Assembly: GCA_022566435.1 (NCBI GenBank)
Contig: JADFIX010000007.1
Span: 1 to 15,389 of the forward strand
Origin: Planctomycetota bacterium
GTDB lineage: Bacteria > Planctomycetota > Phycisphaerae > UBA1845
Direction of reading: 5' to 3'
DNA: 15,389 nucleotides
The notes beneath the pieces are model-generated. The model did not search any database. It was not told the DNA's origin and worked only from the letters and a program-made list of their open reading frames with translations. The translations under genes were made by a program, and so were the position numbers. Position 1 is the stretch's first letter, and every line of letters starts with the position of its first letter. Shown piece after piece: positions 1 to 6,265 of this stretch.

Positions 1-2
1 AG

Positions 3-341
3 ACGCCCGACGGCTGGCTGATCATGTACCACGGCGTCCGCAATACGCCTGCGGGGTGCCTCTACCGGTTGGGCCTCGCATTAATGGACCTCGACGACCC
101 GACAAGGTGCATTCTGCGCGGGACCAAATGGATCATGGGCCCCGAAACCGAATACGAACGAACGGGGGATGTCGGTGATGTCGTCTTTCCCTGCGGCTAC
201 TCGCTCGGCAAGGATGGAGACTCACTCAATCTCTACTACGGTGCGGCCGATACTTCGATTGCCTTGGCGCAGGGCAGCGTTAGCGAAATGCTCGTGTGGC
301 TCAAAAACAACAGCCAAGCCGGTGATATTTCCGACAGCTAA
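3..341 (+). CDS. GH130 family glycoside phosphorylase, C-terminal part (5' end outside window)
   Basis: This is the last 113 codons of a gene that enters from the left edge; the frame is open from base 3, so the first ATG (base 24) is internal. The protein matches the C-terminal half of GH130 enzymes, the beta-mannoside phosphorylases and related hydrolases. The family signature GWLIMYHGV is followed by a YRLGLALMDLDDPTR block, a region around GPETEYERTGDVGDVVFPCG, and a final LYYGAADTSIALAQG block. In the family, the residues around the YHGV and YYGAAD segments line the phosphate/sugar site of a five-bladed beta-propeller. The catalytic Asp lies upstream, outside the window, so activity cannot be judged. 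Substrate specificity (mannosyl-glucose, mannobiose or mannosyl-GlcNAc) cannot be read from this part. A GT4 gene follows 12 bp later on the same strand, suggesting one operon. Confidence 0.9.
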   Translation, partial: TPDGWLIMYHGVRNTPAGCLYRLGLALMDLDDPTRCILRGTKWIMGPETEYERTGDVGDVVFPCGYSLGKDGDSLNLYYGAADTSIALAQGSVSEMLVWLKNNSQAGDISDS

Positions 342-353
342 AAGCGAAACAAG

Positions 354-1460
354 ATGACAAACACCGGCGACCCGCTTCGTATTGCCATGCTCGCGCCAAT
401 TAGTTGGCCGCTGCCACCTTCCGGCTATGGGCCGTGGGAACTCGTTGCACACAACTTGACGGAGGAACTCGTCAAACTCGGGCACCACGTGACGCTCTTC
501 GCCGCCGGCGGTACGAGAACAAGTGCCACACTTGTAGAAACCTGCCCCCATGCGCTTGCCATCTGGCCCGAAGCGGAGCGGAACAGGGCGCGTGCCTTTG
601 ATCAAAAGACGGGTTTGCTAGAGGGTCCTCCCGATTCACGTGTCTGGGAGCAACTACACATCGCCATTTGTATGGAACAAGCGGCGGCCGGCGAGTTCGA
701 CGTCGTACATTCGCATTTGCATGTGCATGCCCTGGGGTTCGGGCGGCTAATCAACTGCCCACTGGTGACTACGTTACATGGGTCCGCGTGGGTCCGCGCC
801 ACTCATCCCATGTTGAAGAAGTTCGGTGATCTACCTTTCGTTTCACTCTCCGACGCTGAGCGATCACTGCTGCCGGAGCTAAACTACGTGGCCACCGTCC
901 ATAACGGCATCCGGCTGGAGGAATTTCCGTTCGAGCCGCAAAAAGATGACTATTTGCTGTTCGCCGGACGGCTCGCGCCGGAAAAGGGACCGGCCGAGGC
1001 GATCGAGGTAGCCCGCCGCAGCAGTCGGAGGCTTCTCTTGGCGGGTATGATCGAACCACAGCACCAAGACTACTTTGACGCTCGAATCAAACCGCATCTG
1101 GACGGGAAAAACATTGAATACCTCGGGCTCCTCTCGCAGGCAGACCTGGCGCCGGTCTATCGCAAGGCGGCGGGCGTGCTTTTTCTCATTAGTTGGTGTG
1201 AACCGTTCGGGCTTGTCGCCGTGGAAGCCCAAGCGAGTGGCACGCCGTTGATCGCCACACGATTCGGCGCGCTGCCCGAGATCATCGTAGAGGGCGAGAC
1301 CGGCTTCATTGTCGACTCACTTGACGCGGCCGTGCGCGCCACGGAAAAGCTGCAAACCATTCGTCCGGAAGATTGTCGCCGGAACACCGAAGAGCGCTTC
1401 AGTGCGAGGACGATGGCACAGGGCTACGCGCGGGTCTACCGACGGTTAGCGAACCTTTAG
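354..1460 (+). CDS. GT4 family glycosyltransferase
   Basis: A 368-residue, full-length GT-B fold glycosyltransferase of the GT4 (glycosyl transferases group 1) type. It probably transfers a sugar from a nucleotide-sugar donor, at the cytoplasmic face of the membrane or in the cytoplasm. The N-terminal Rossmann half starts with RIAMLAPISWPLPPSGYG, with the Gly-rich loop near residues 22-26 and an HGS motif at 142-144. The donor-binding half begins near residue 199 and shows FAGRLAPEKG (203-212, with the usual Arg and Lys). The E-x7-E motif is EPFGLVAVE (Glu283 and Glu291), followed by ASGTPLIATRFGALPE. There is no signal peptide or membrane segment. No strong Shine-Dalgarno sequence precedes the ATG; Met12 (base 387) would also fit the family N-terminus, so the start is slightly uncertain. 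The close GH130 neighbour suggests shared oligosaccharide metabolism; donor and acceptor are unknown. Confidence 0.93.
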   Translation: MTNTGDPLRIAMLAPISWPLPPSGYGPWELVAHNLTEELVKLGHHVTLFAAGGTRTSATLVETCPHALAIWPEAERNRARAFDQKTGLLEGPPDSRVWEQLHIAICMEQAAAGEFDVVHSHLHVHALGFGRLINCPLVTTLHGSAWVRATHPMLKKFGDLPFVSLSDAERSLLPELNYVATVHNGIRLEEFPFEPQKDDYLLFAGRLAPEKGPAEAIEVARRSSRRLLLAGMIEPQHQDYFDARIKPHLDGKNIEYLGLLSQADLAPVYRKAAGVLFLISWCEPFGLVAVEAQASGTPLIATRFGALPEIIVEGETGFIVDSLDAAVRATEKLQTIRPEDCRRNTEERFSARTMAQGYARVYRRLANL

Positions 1461-1485
1461 CGACGAGCCCAAGCGAAATTCGCCG

Positions 1486-2046
1486 TTATTCCCCGCTCTC
1501 GTCCGGCACGGAAATCACCAGATGATCCAGCGCGACGACCGCCCCGTCCGGGACAGCGATGACCAGTCTGGCGATGGATACGTCCCCGGCGTCGATCTCG
1601 AACACCGCATCGCTATCACCCAACGAGGTTGCCGCAAATGAGGTCGCAGTTCCCAACGAGGTGCCGTCGGCCGATTCCGCCGTGAGCGTAGCCGCACCGG
1701 CGCCTTGATGGGCGAAGTAGAATCGAACCACTCTGACATCCAGACCGTCAAACGTCACGGTCGACATACCGCCGGCCGCAAAATCCCAGGCGAAGGAATC
1801 GCTGAAATAGAGCGGAATAATTCCCAAGGTGCCGGCCGCGCCGCCAGCGAAAGTCACCGTCCCTCCGTCGAGGATTACGGTTGCCGGATCCGAGTCTTGG
1901 GGTATGTCATCGTTGAAATCCACCGCGTTCAAGTTGCGTAGCCCTTCTTGCGGTGCGGGGTCCGTGCCTCCCCCGCCGTAGATACCAGCGCACCCCGCTG
2001 AAAACGAGGCCAGCGCACAAGTGATGATGAATGCTGTTCGTTGCAT
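1486..2046 (-). CDS. Putative secreted lipoprotein of unknown family
   Basis: A 186-residue protein that I do not recognise. It begins MQRTAFIITCALASFSAGC, a lipoprotein signal peptide with an SAG-Cys lipobox (Cys19 of this start), so the mature protein should be lipid-anchored in the envelope. After a Gly-rich spacer (GIYGGGGTDP) the chain is a compact, beta-rich, Ala/Gly/Asp/Val-rich domain with only a few basic residues. It looks like an extracellular beta-sandwich: segments such as TVTFDGLDVRVVRFYF and GTSLGTATSF recall planctomycete secreted proteins that describe a field or gradient, but no family can be named. An upstream in-frame TTG at 2067 exists. The ATG at 2046 is preferred because GGAG lies 9 nt before it and because it puts the signal peptide at the N-terminus. 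The gene converges with the GT4 gene, 25 bp away. Confidence 0.8.
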   Translation of the reverse strand: MQRTAFIITCALASFSAGCAGIYGGGGTDPAPQEGLRNLNAVDFNDDIPQDSDPATVILDGGTVTFAGGAAGTLGIIPLYFSDSFAWDFAAGGMSTVTFDGLDVRVVRFYFAHQGAGAATLTAESADGTSLGTATSFAATSLGDSDAVFEIDAGDVSIARLVIAVPDGAVVALDHLVISVPDESGE

Positions 2047-2055
2047 TTCAATTGA

Positions 2056-2059
2056 CTCC
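2056..2059 (-). promoter_or_regulatory. Shine-Dalgarno sequence that fixes the lipoprotein start
   Basis: On the minus strand GGAG is followed by 9 nt and then the ATG at 2046. This supports that ATG over the in-frame TTG seven codons upstream, which would place charged residues (LESIE) before the signal peptide. Confidence 0.6.
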
Positions 2060-2222
2060 AACAACAAAAGATTTTCTGTTCCGTCTGATCCGGACTAGAG
2101 CTCCCCGACGCAGCCCACCCTTTTGAGCTTTATCGAAACACTCGCGAGTCTCACCCCATACATGTTCGGTCCATCGTCCGTCTTGCGGAAAATCGGTCAG
2201 TTTCTTGCCGCCGGCACCGGCT

Positions 2223-3668
2223 CTATCGCTTGATCGTGCGGAGAAACTCTTGCACCTCGGGGATCTCTCCCTGGAAGATGAGGTATCCGTTGTAGGGCTC
2301 TCGTTCGGTGATCTCGTCCATGACGGGGGTCAGCATGATCCGTCGGACCTCATCGCGATCGTCGGTCTGTCCGAGTGTCCAGCACAATTTCATGAAAGCC
2401 ACTTCGGGCAGCATGTTCGATCCCGGTACGACGCCCAGTTCCATGATCTCACGTCCGGTTTCGTACACGTACATCTGCACGTAGCCCCATAACGTCTGGA
2501 CCGTCATGTAGATATGAACGCCCTTTTCCGTGGCACGGCGAATCGCCGGATACAGCGGCTTGTTGATGTGACCCAATCCCGTGCCGGCGATGACGATGCC
2601 ACGATAGCCCTTGTCGACGAGGGCATCGACAACGTCGGGCTGCATGTTCGGATAGTAATAGAGGATCGTCACCTTGTCTTCAAATGAGGTCTTGATGCGC
2701 ACGCATCGATCGTTGCGCCGCCGGTTGAAGTTTTCCTTCAAGTAGACAATGTGCTTCTGATCGATCGTAGCCAGGGGGGTGTCGCCTATCGTGCGAAAGG
2801 TCGAGCGATAACTAGAGTGCATTTTCCGCACGCGAGTTCCGCGATGAAGAAGGCAATACTCGTCCGATGTCGGGCCGAACATGCACACGGTCACCTCGGC
2901 GATGTCCCCATCCGCGGCCGCCTTTACCGCGTTGATCAAATTGATCGCGGCGTCTGAAGAAGGGCGGTCGGAAGATCGTTGTGACCCGACCATCACGATC
3001 GGAACGGGGGAATCTTGTACCATAAAACTCAAGATCGCAGCGGTGTGGTGCATGGTGTCGGTGCCGTGTCCGATGACGATGCCGTCGATGCCGGCTTCGA
3101 TCTCTTCGCCGATGCGTCGGGCGATCTGTTTGTATTGCTGAGGCCCCATGTTTTCACTAAAGACGCCGCATATTTTTTCGGTGGACAAGTTGCAAAAGTC
3201 TGCGAGCTCGGGGACGGAGCCGTAGAGTTCTCCGGGAGAGAACGCGGGAACCACCGCCCCCGTTCGATAGTCGAGTCGGCTTGCGATCGTACCGCCCGTA
3301 CCGAACAACATGACGTTTGGCTTGGATTTTTGAGTTGGAAATTCTCTTTGGGAAATTTTGTAATTGGCTTCCCGGCGGCCGACCTGGGTCATTTGCGAGA
3401 TCGACGAAGCCTCGATACCGACGTTGTAGCCGCTAGCAAGTTTGAGCACGATATGGCGTTCATCCGCCGTTTCCGAACGCGGCAGGATCAAACCGCGAAA
3501 CGGGCCGCTGGTCGTTTCCATTTGCACGTCGCTCCATACATCGACGCCGAAGCGGATGAGAGTTTCTCGGCCGACGCCACGGTATCCTTGCCGCGTCTCT
3601 ACGGTCATTTCGCACTCCGGCCTTTGCAATCGTGGTTCACACCGTGGTCTTTCGCAACGGTCACTCAT
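2223..3668 (-). CDS. gatD: Glu-tRNA(Gln) amidotransferase subunit D (archaeal-type, asparaginase-like)
   Basis: This is the ammonia-releasing subunit of the GatDE complex, which converts Glu-tRNA(Gln) to Gln-tRNA(Gln). Residues about 37-100 form the small N-terminal beta domain specific to GatD, not found in plain asparaginases (GLILPRSETADERHIVLKL then SGYNVGIEA). The type I/II asparaginase fold runs from about residue 117 to the end. The four expected catalytic residues are present: Thr127 in GTGGTIAS, Thr203 and Asp204 in GHGTDTMHHTAA, and Lys282 in RGTRVRKMHSS. The ATG at 3668 overlaps the gatE stop by 4 bp (ATGA), implying translational coupling. An internal ATG at 3608 has a better Shine-Dalgarno sequence and matches the usual N-terminus, so the first 20 residues may not be translated. 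No frameshift or lost motif is seen. A lone L-asparaginase is unlikely given the N-terminal domain and the gatE partner. Confidence 0.95.
   Translation of the reverse strand: MSDRCERPRCEPRLQRPECEMTVETRQGYRGVGRETLIRFGVDVWSDVQMETTSGPFRGLILPRSETADERHIVLKLASGYNVGIEASSISQMTQVGRREANYKISQREFPTQKSKPNVMLFGTGGTIASRLDYRTGAVVPAFSPGELYGSVPELADFCNLSTEKICGVFSENMGPQQYKQIARRIGEEIEAGIDGIVIGHGTDTMHHTAAILSFMVQDSPVPIVMVGSQRSSDRPSSDAAINLINAVKAAADGDIAEVTVCMFGPTSDEYCLLHRGTRVRKMHSSYRSTFRTIGDTPLATIDQKHIVYLKENFNRRRNDRCVRIKTSFEDKVTILYYYPNMQPDVVDALVDKGYRGIVIAGTGLGHINKPLYPAIRRATEKGVHIYMTVQTLWGYVQMYVYETGREIMELGVVPGSNMLPEVAFMKLCWTLGQTDDRDEVRRIMLTPVMDEITEREPYNGYLIFQGEIPEVQEFLRTIKR
3615..3618 (-). promoter_or_regulatory. Internal Shine-Dalgarno sequence for an alternative gatD start at 3608
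   Basis: GGAG on the minus strand sits 6 nt before an in-frame ATG at 3608. Starting there gives a 461-residue protein beginning MTVETRQGYRG, closer to the length and N-terminus of archaeal GatD (about 435 residues). The ATG at 3668 has no clear Shine-Dalgarno sequence but has the ATGA overlap with gatE. Which start is used cannot be settled from sequence alone. Confidence 0.45.
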
Positions 3669-5638
3669 GGACTCGATGAATTGGCGACGTTCTGCGACAA
3701 AATCAAATGGGCACGTTGCGCAAGGCGGGTTCCGTCGACACGACCGCGATACTTGTGCATGAGCCTGCCCATCACGAAGCGATGCCGCCGACCGCCCGAT
3801 TCCTGACGACCCGGCTTGAACGCTCTGAGGGCATCTGCAAGCTGTTCATCAAGCGCTTGGTCCGTTGCGGAATCTTCGCCAAGAGACAACAGGGCCGACT
3901 CGACATCGACCGGCTCACTTTGCGCATCCGCGATTGATTCCAGAATGATCCGAAAGATTTTCTCCACGCCATCGCGTGAACACCGCCCTTTTGCGGTGGC
4001 ACGGAAGACGTCCAAGACGAGTTGGTCTGTCAGGCCATCAATCGGCAGACCGCATCGCTTGAAGGACTTTAGCCGCTGGCAGAGAATGACGGCCACGAAC
4101 GTCGGATCGCAATCGAACTCGTCCACAATAGAGAGATACAGGTGGCGGAAACTCGAGCGGTGAAGGCAGGTCAGCAGCTCCTCGTTTAGACCTAGCGATC
4201 GACAGCGTTTATCCCAGTCCCATATGTACGCCGGCAGCGTCGCTCTAATCCGGTCGACTCTCGCGGAATCGATAAGTAGCGGCGGCAGGTCGGTATCGGG
4301 ATACATGCGTTGCGCACCGGGCAGCACGCGTTCGAAACCGTTTGTCCCATCCTTCAGCCCTTGCCGCGTATCTGCGGGCACACCGATCAAGGCTTCCTTG
4401 GCACGAATGGCGACTTCGTCACAAGCACACTTAGCGTCTCTTTGGTCTCCCCATACGAGGATTAAGGCGTCGCCGTGGTCCGCCTTCATCCGCTTGTGGA
4501 GCTTTTGCCAATCCTTCCCGTAAAGCGATTCCGAGGCCGTGTCTGAATGAACCATGTTCGGCAGGTGAGTCAGGCATGAGATCACGCGAATGCGGTCGGA
4601 GAGCTCTTTCCCGAATGTCGTATGTTCTTGCGTGAGCCTATTCAAAACCCCGGCGAACTCTTTCAGCACGATGCAACGAACCACGTGGCCGCCCGCCACC
4701 GCGGCGCGCATGGGTCCGTAGTGAGTCTTGGCAACAATCCTGGTCACATCATCGCTATAATGGCGGAACGTGTTCGGCGTCACGCCGCGGCTGTTCAGCT
4801 CGCTTTTGATTTCAAGAAGTGAGCACTGGCGCATGGCCTCGTTGTAGACGAGCCGTGGAATCCGCCACAATTGCGGAACACCCTTGATTTCGATCCGTGT
4901 GCCGCCCCGTACGCTGACGTTGACGTCTTGGCGTGCGGCACCGTACCCGGTGCGTACCTTCCCCGTACTGCGGCACAAGCGGCGTATGACCTCGCCGACT
5001 TCCGCCGTTTCCTGTGGCGTGCGCATGTCGGGACCGGTGACCACTTCGGCGAGCGGCATACCGAGCCGATCGGTCCGGTAGACCCGATCGTGGCCGACAT
5101 CGGAAACTTCACGACATGAGTCTTCTTCGAGCTCGAGTTGCCAAATGTGAATTCTACGTTCTTTGTACGGTATCCATCCGTCCACACCGAGGATTGTGGT
5201 TCGCTGAAACCCGGCGGGAATCGAGCCATCGAGATACTGCTTTCGGGCAATATGCAGCTCTTGAACTGTGTTGAGCCGAAGGAGCAGCGCGAGTTCTATG
5301 GCAATGTCCAGCGCATCGTCCGCAAGAAAGAACGGCGGTGTATCGTCGAATTCGTATGTGCAGACTGTTTCGTGATGAAGGCGGTAGTAGATGTTCTTCC
5401 GCGTTTTCTTCTCCATCAGTGCGGTGCCGTCGTATTCGCCGAGCTCCGACAGCGTAGGGCGCATGTGCCGCAGAATCTCGCAATCGCAGTCGTTGGTGAA
5501 GCGGCCCGCCGGGCAGCGGCAAAAGAGCTTGGTTCGCGTGAGAAGCTGCTGATGCACCTCCAGCCCACATTTGAGCCCGATGGATGCGTAATCCTCGGGC
5601 AACATCTCTTCAAACGGTTTGAACCCCGCAGGTATCAC
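3665..5638 (-). CDS. gatE: Glu-tRNA(Gln) amidotransferase subunit E (archaeal-type)
   Basis: This 657-residue protein is the kinase/amidotransferase and tRNA-binding subunit of GatDE. It phosphorylates the glutamyl group of Glu-tRNA(Gln) with ATP, then amidates it with ammonia from GatD. The GatB/E cradle domain carries GLKCGLEVHQQL (21-32), a zinc-type Cys cluster CxC-x8-CxC (Cys40, 42, 51, 53), RKQYLDGSIPAGFQRT, LELEEDS and GYGAARQDVNVSVRGG (231-246). Residues about 290-430 are the AspRS-like insertion that separates GatE from bacterial GatB (about 480 residues). The C-terminal helical and YqeY-like tail ends with VMGRLMHKYRGRVDG. The start is GTG, 7 nt after AGGGAGA. gatD follows with a 4-bp overlap. 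Base composition looks like that of the neighbours, so any transfer into this genome is not recent enough to show. Confidence 0.96.
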   Translation of the reverse strand: MIPAGFKPFEEMLPEDYASIGLKCGLEVHQQLLTRTKLFCRCPAGRFTNDCDCEILRHMRPTLSELGEYDGTALMEKKTRKNIYYRLHHETVCTYEFDDTPPFFLADDALDIAIELALLLRLNTVQELHIARKQYLDGSIPAGFQRTTILGVDGWIPYKERRIHIWQLELEEDSCREVSDVGHDRVYRTDRLGMPLAEVVTGPDMRTPQETAEVGEVIRRLCRSTGKVRTGYGAARQDVNVSVRGGTRIEIKGVPQLWRIPRLVYNEAMRQCSLLEIKSELNSRGVTPNTFRHYSDDVTRIVAKTHYGPMRAAVAGGHVVRCIVLKEFAGVLNRLTQEHTTFGKELSDRIRVISCLTHLPNMVHSDTASESLYGKDWQKLHKRMKADHGDALILVWGDQRDAKCACDEVAIRAKEALIGVPADTRQGLKDGTNGFERVLPGAQRMYPDTDLPPLLIDSARVDRIRATLPAYIWDWDKRCRSLGLNEELLTCLHRSSFRHLYLSIVDEFDCDPTFVAVILCQRLKSFKRCGLPIDGLTDQLVLDVFRATAKGRCSRDGVEKIFRIILESIADAQSEPVDVESALLSLGEDSATDQALDEQLADALRAFKPGRQESGGRRHRFVMGRLMHKYRGRVDGTRLAQRAHLILSQNVANSSSP

Positions 5639-5645
5639 CTCAAAG

Positions 5646-5652
5646 TCTCCCT
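5646..5652 (-). promoter_or_regulatory. Strong Shine-Dalgarno sequence of gatE
   Basis: AGGGAGA on the minus strand lies 7 nt before the GTG at 5638. It supports this non-ATG start over the in-frame ATG eleven codons downstream (5605). Confidence 0.7.
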
Positions 5653-5673
5653 AGATCGCGATCGCCGGTTCGG

Positions 5674-5702
5674 ATTCTAGAGATGATCCGCGTTGCTAGC
5701 AA
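5674..5702 (-). promoter_or_regulatory. Predicted sigma70-type promoter of the gatE-gatD operon
   Basis: On the minus strand, TTGCTA (5702-5697) and TAGAAT (5679-5674) are separated by exactly 17 bp. The -10 box matches consensus at 5 of 6 positions and the -35 at 4 of 6. Transcription would start near 5667, giving a leader of about 30 nt that carries the strong Shine-Dalgarno sequence. Position and spacing fit well, but the -35 is only moderate. Confidence 0.42.
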
Positions 5703-5704
5703 AC

Positions 5705-5721
5705 CGAGGGCCCCGCCCTCG
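5705..5721. repeat. GC-rich inverted repeat upstream of the gatE promoter
   Basis: A perfect 7-bp inverted repeat, CGAGGGC-CCC-GCCCTCG, with a 3-nt loop. It begins 3 bp upstream of the predicted gatE -35 box. A second small hairpin, CACAAG-TCG-CTTGTG, follows at 5730-5744. They could be protein-binding sites or parts of dispersed intergenic repeats; neither has the T-tract of a terminator for either flanking gene. Confidence 0.5.
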
Positions 5722-5820
5722 TTGTTCTACACAAGTCGCTTGTGATCGATCTTCGTCGCGCGTACGATCTGCGCCTCGTAGGCGTTCGCGGTTTGCCCCT
5801 CTTGCGTGTGTGTGTGCCAC

Positions 5821-5880
5821 TGTCGTTCGTGTGCGATCGTTGTTCGCCGCTGCTGTTCGGGTGCGCTCATTGTTCGCCCC
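5821..5880. repeat. Degenerate 30-bp tandem duplication
   Basis: Bases 5821-5850 and 5851-5880 align end to end without gaps at 24 of 30 positions. Both contain GTTCG, GTGCG and TTGTTCGCC. The second copy runs directly into the left arm of the nested palindrome at 5873. The level of divergence suggests an old duplication. Confidence 0.5.
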
Positions 5881-5959
5881 AACGGGGCAGTGACATGGCA
5901 GCCCAGGGCAACGCCCGGCAATGCCCTGGGCTGACAAATTGCTGCCCCCTTGGGGCGAA
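5873..5959. repeat. Nested palindromic (REP-like) intergenic element
   Basis: The 18-bp outer arms at 5873-5890 and 5942-5959 are inverted repeats matching at 17 of 18 positions. Inside them the 11-bp arms AGCCCAGGGCA (5900-5910) and TGCCCTGGGCT (5922-5932) are perfectly complementary. Each outer arm also folds on itself: GCCCC-AAC-GGGGC at 5876-5888 and GCCCC-CTT-GGGGC at 5944-5956. The element can therefore form one large nested hairpin or three small ones in a row. Its form and intergenic position resemble dispersed palindromes of planctomycete genomes; only one copy lies in this window, so repetition is inferred. Confidence 0.65.
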
Positions 5960-6057
5960 CACTGACTCTGCCAAGAGACAGAAACCACCAAAAACGTACT
6001 TGTGAACCGCAAGTCTCGCGAAACCATGGGTTACGTAACGCCGTACACGTCACCAGT

Positions 6058-6143
6058 CCATCCTTCGCCCTGCCTCGTCTTCCCCTCCGTCGCTTCGTCG
6101 CTTCCCAGCTGTCCCCTACCCGGCGGGAGTACCTGAAGGATGG
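6058..6143. repeat. Pyrimidine-rich element bounded by a 9-bp inverted repeat
   Basis: CCATCCTTC at 6058-6066 and GAAGGATGG at 6135-6143 are perfect inverted repeats. The first 60 or so bases between them are strongly pyrimidine-biased and include the direct repeat GTCGCTTC-GTCGCTTC. A weaker inner pairing, GCTGTCCCC with GGGGCAGC, overlaps the right side. It may be another dispersed intergenic repeat unit or a structured leader of the gene at 6266. Confidence 0.35.
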
Positions 6144-6265
6144 GGCAGCCGCGATATTCAGAAGCTTGTTCGACCGGTCGCTATTCACTACGCTCCCGGC
6201 GGTGATACGTCGTCCGTTGCCGAAACGGGTCGTGACGCCGTGATTCGCAATAGGCTTCAACGCAA

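Larger units (their letters stand above)
5639..6265. other. Divergent intergenic spacer between gatE and the SGNH/TPR gene
   Basis: This 627-bp stretch holds no gene I can support. The open frames across it are rich in Arg, Ser and Cys, lack Shine-Dalgarno sequences and cross the repeats. It contains the predicted gatE promoter, two small hairpins just upstream of it, a degenerate 30-bp tandem duplication, a nested palindromic element (5873-5959), a 10-bp palindrome GTTACGTAAC (6030-6039), and a pyrimidine-rich stretch bounded by a 9-bp inverted repeat (6058-6143). I see no convincing promoter for the plus-strand gene at 6266. Confidence 0.7.

Noticed and set aside
1473..1483. GCGAA-A-TTCGC between the convergent GT4 and lipoprotein genes as a terminator
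   Set aside because: The loop is a single base, the stem is AT-poor only at its ends, and no T-tract follows on either strand.
2207..2221. GC-rich palindromic run (GCCGGCACCGGC) after gatD as a terminator
   Set aside because: The loop is too small and no T-run follows on the minus strand.
2223..3668. Reading the gatD product as a stand-alone L-asparaginase
   Set aside because: The extra N-terminal barrel with SGYNVGIEA and the translational overlap with gatE identify it as GatD.
3015..3806. 263-residue plus-strand open frame opposite gatD/gatE
   Set aside because: It is antisense to two genes whose protein motifs are unmistakable, has no family-like features, and no Shine-Dalgarno sequence; it is a GC-driven shadow frame.
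3665..5638. Reading the gatE product as bacterial GatB
   Set aside because: It is about 180 residues longer than GatB, contains the AspRS-like insertion, and has gatD rather than gatA/gatC beside it.
6160..6265. Candidate promoters for the SGNH/TPR gene (for example TTGTTC with TACGCT, or TTGCCG further down)
   Set aside because: The -10 matches are only about 3 of 6, no better than chance in a sequence of this length.
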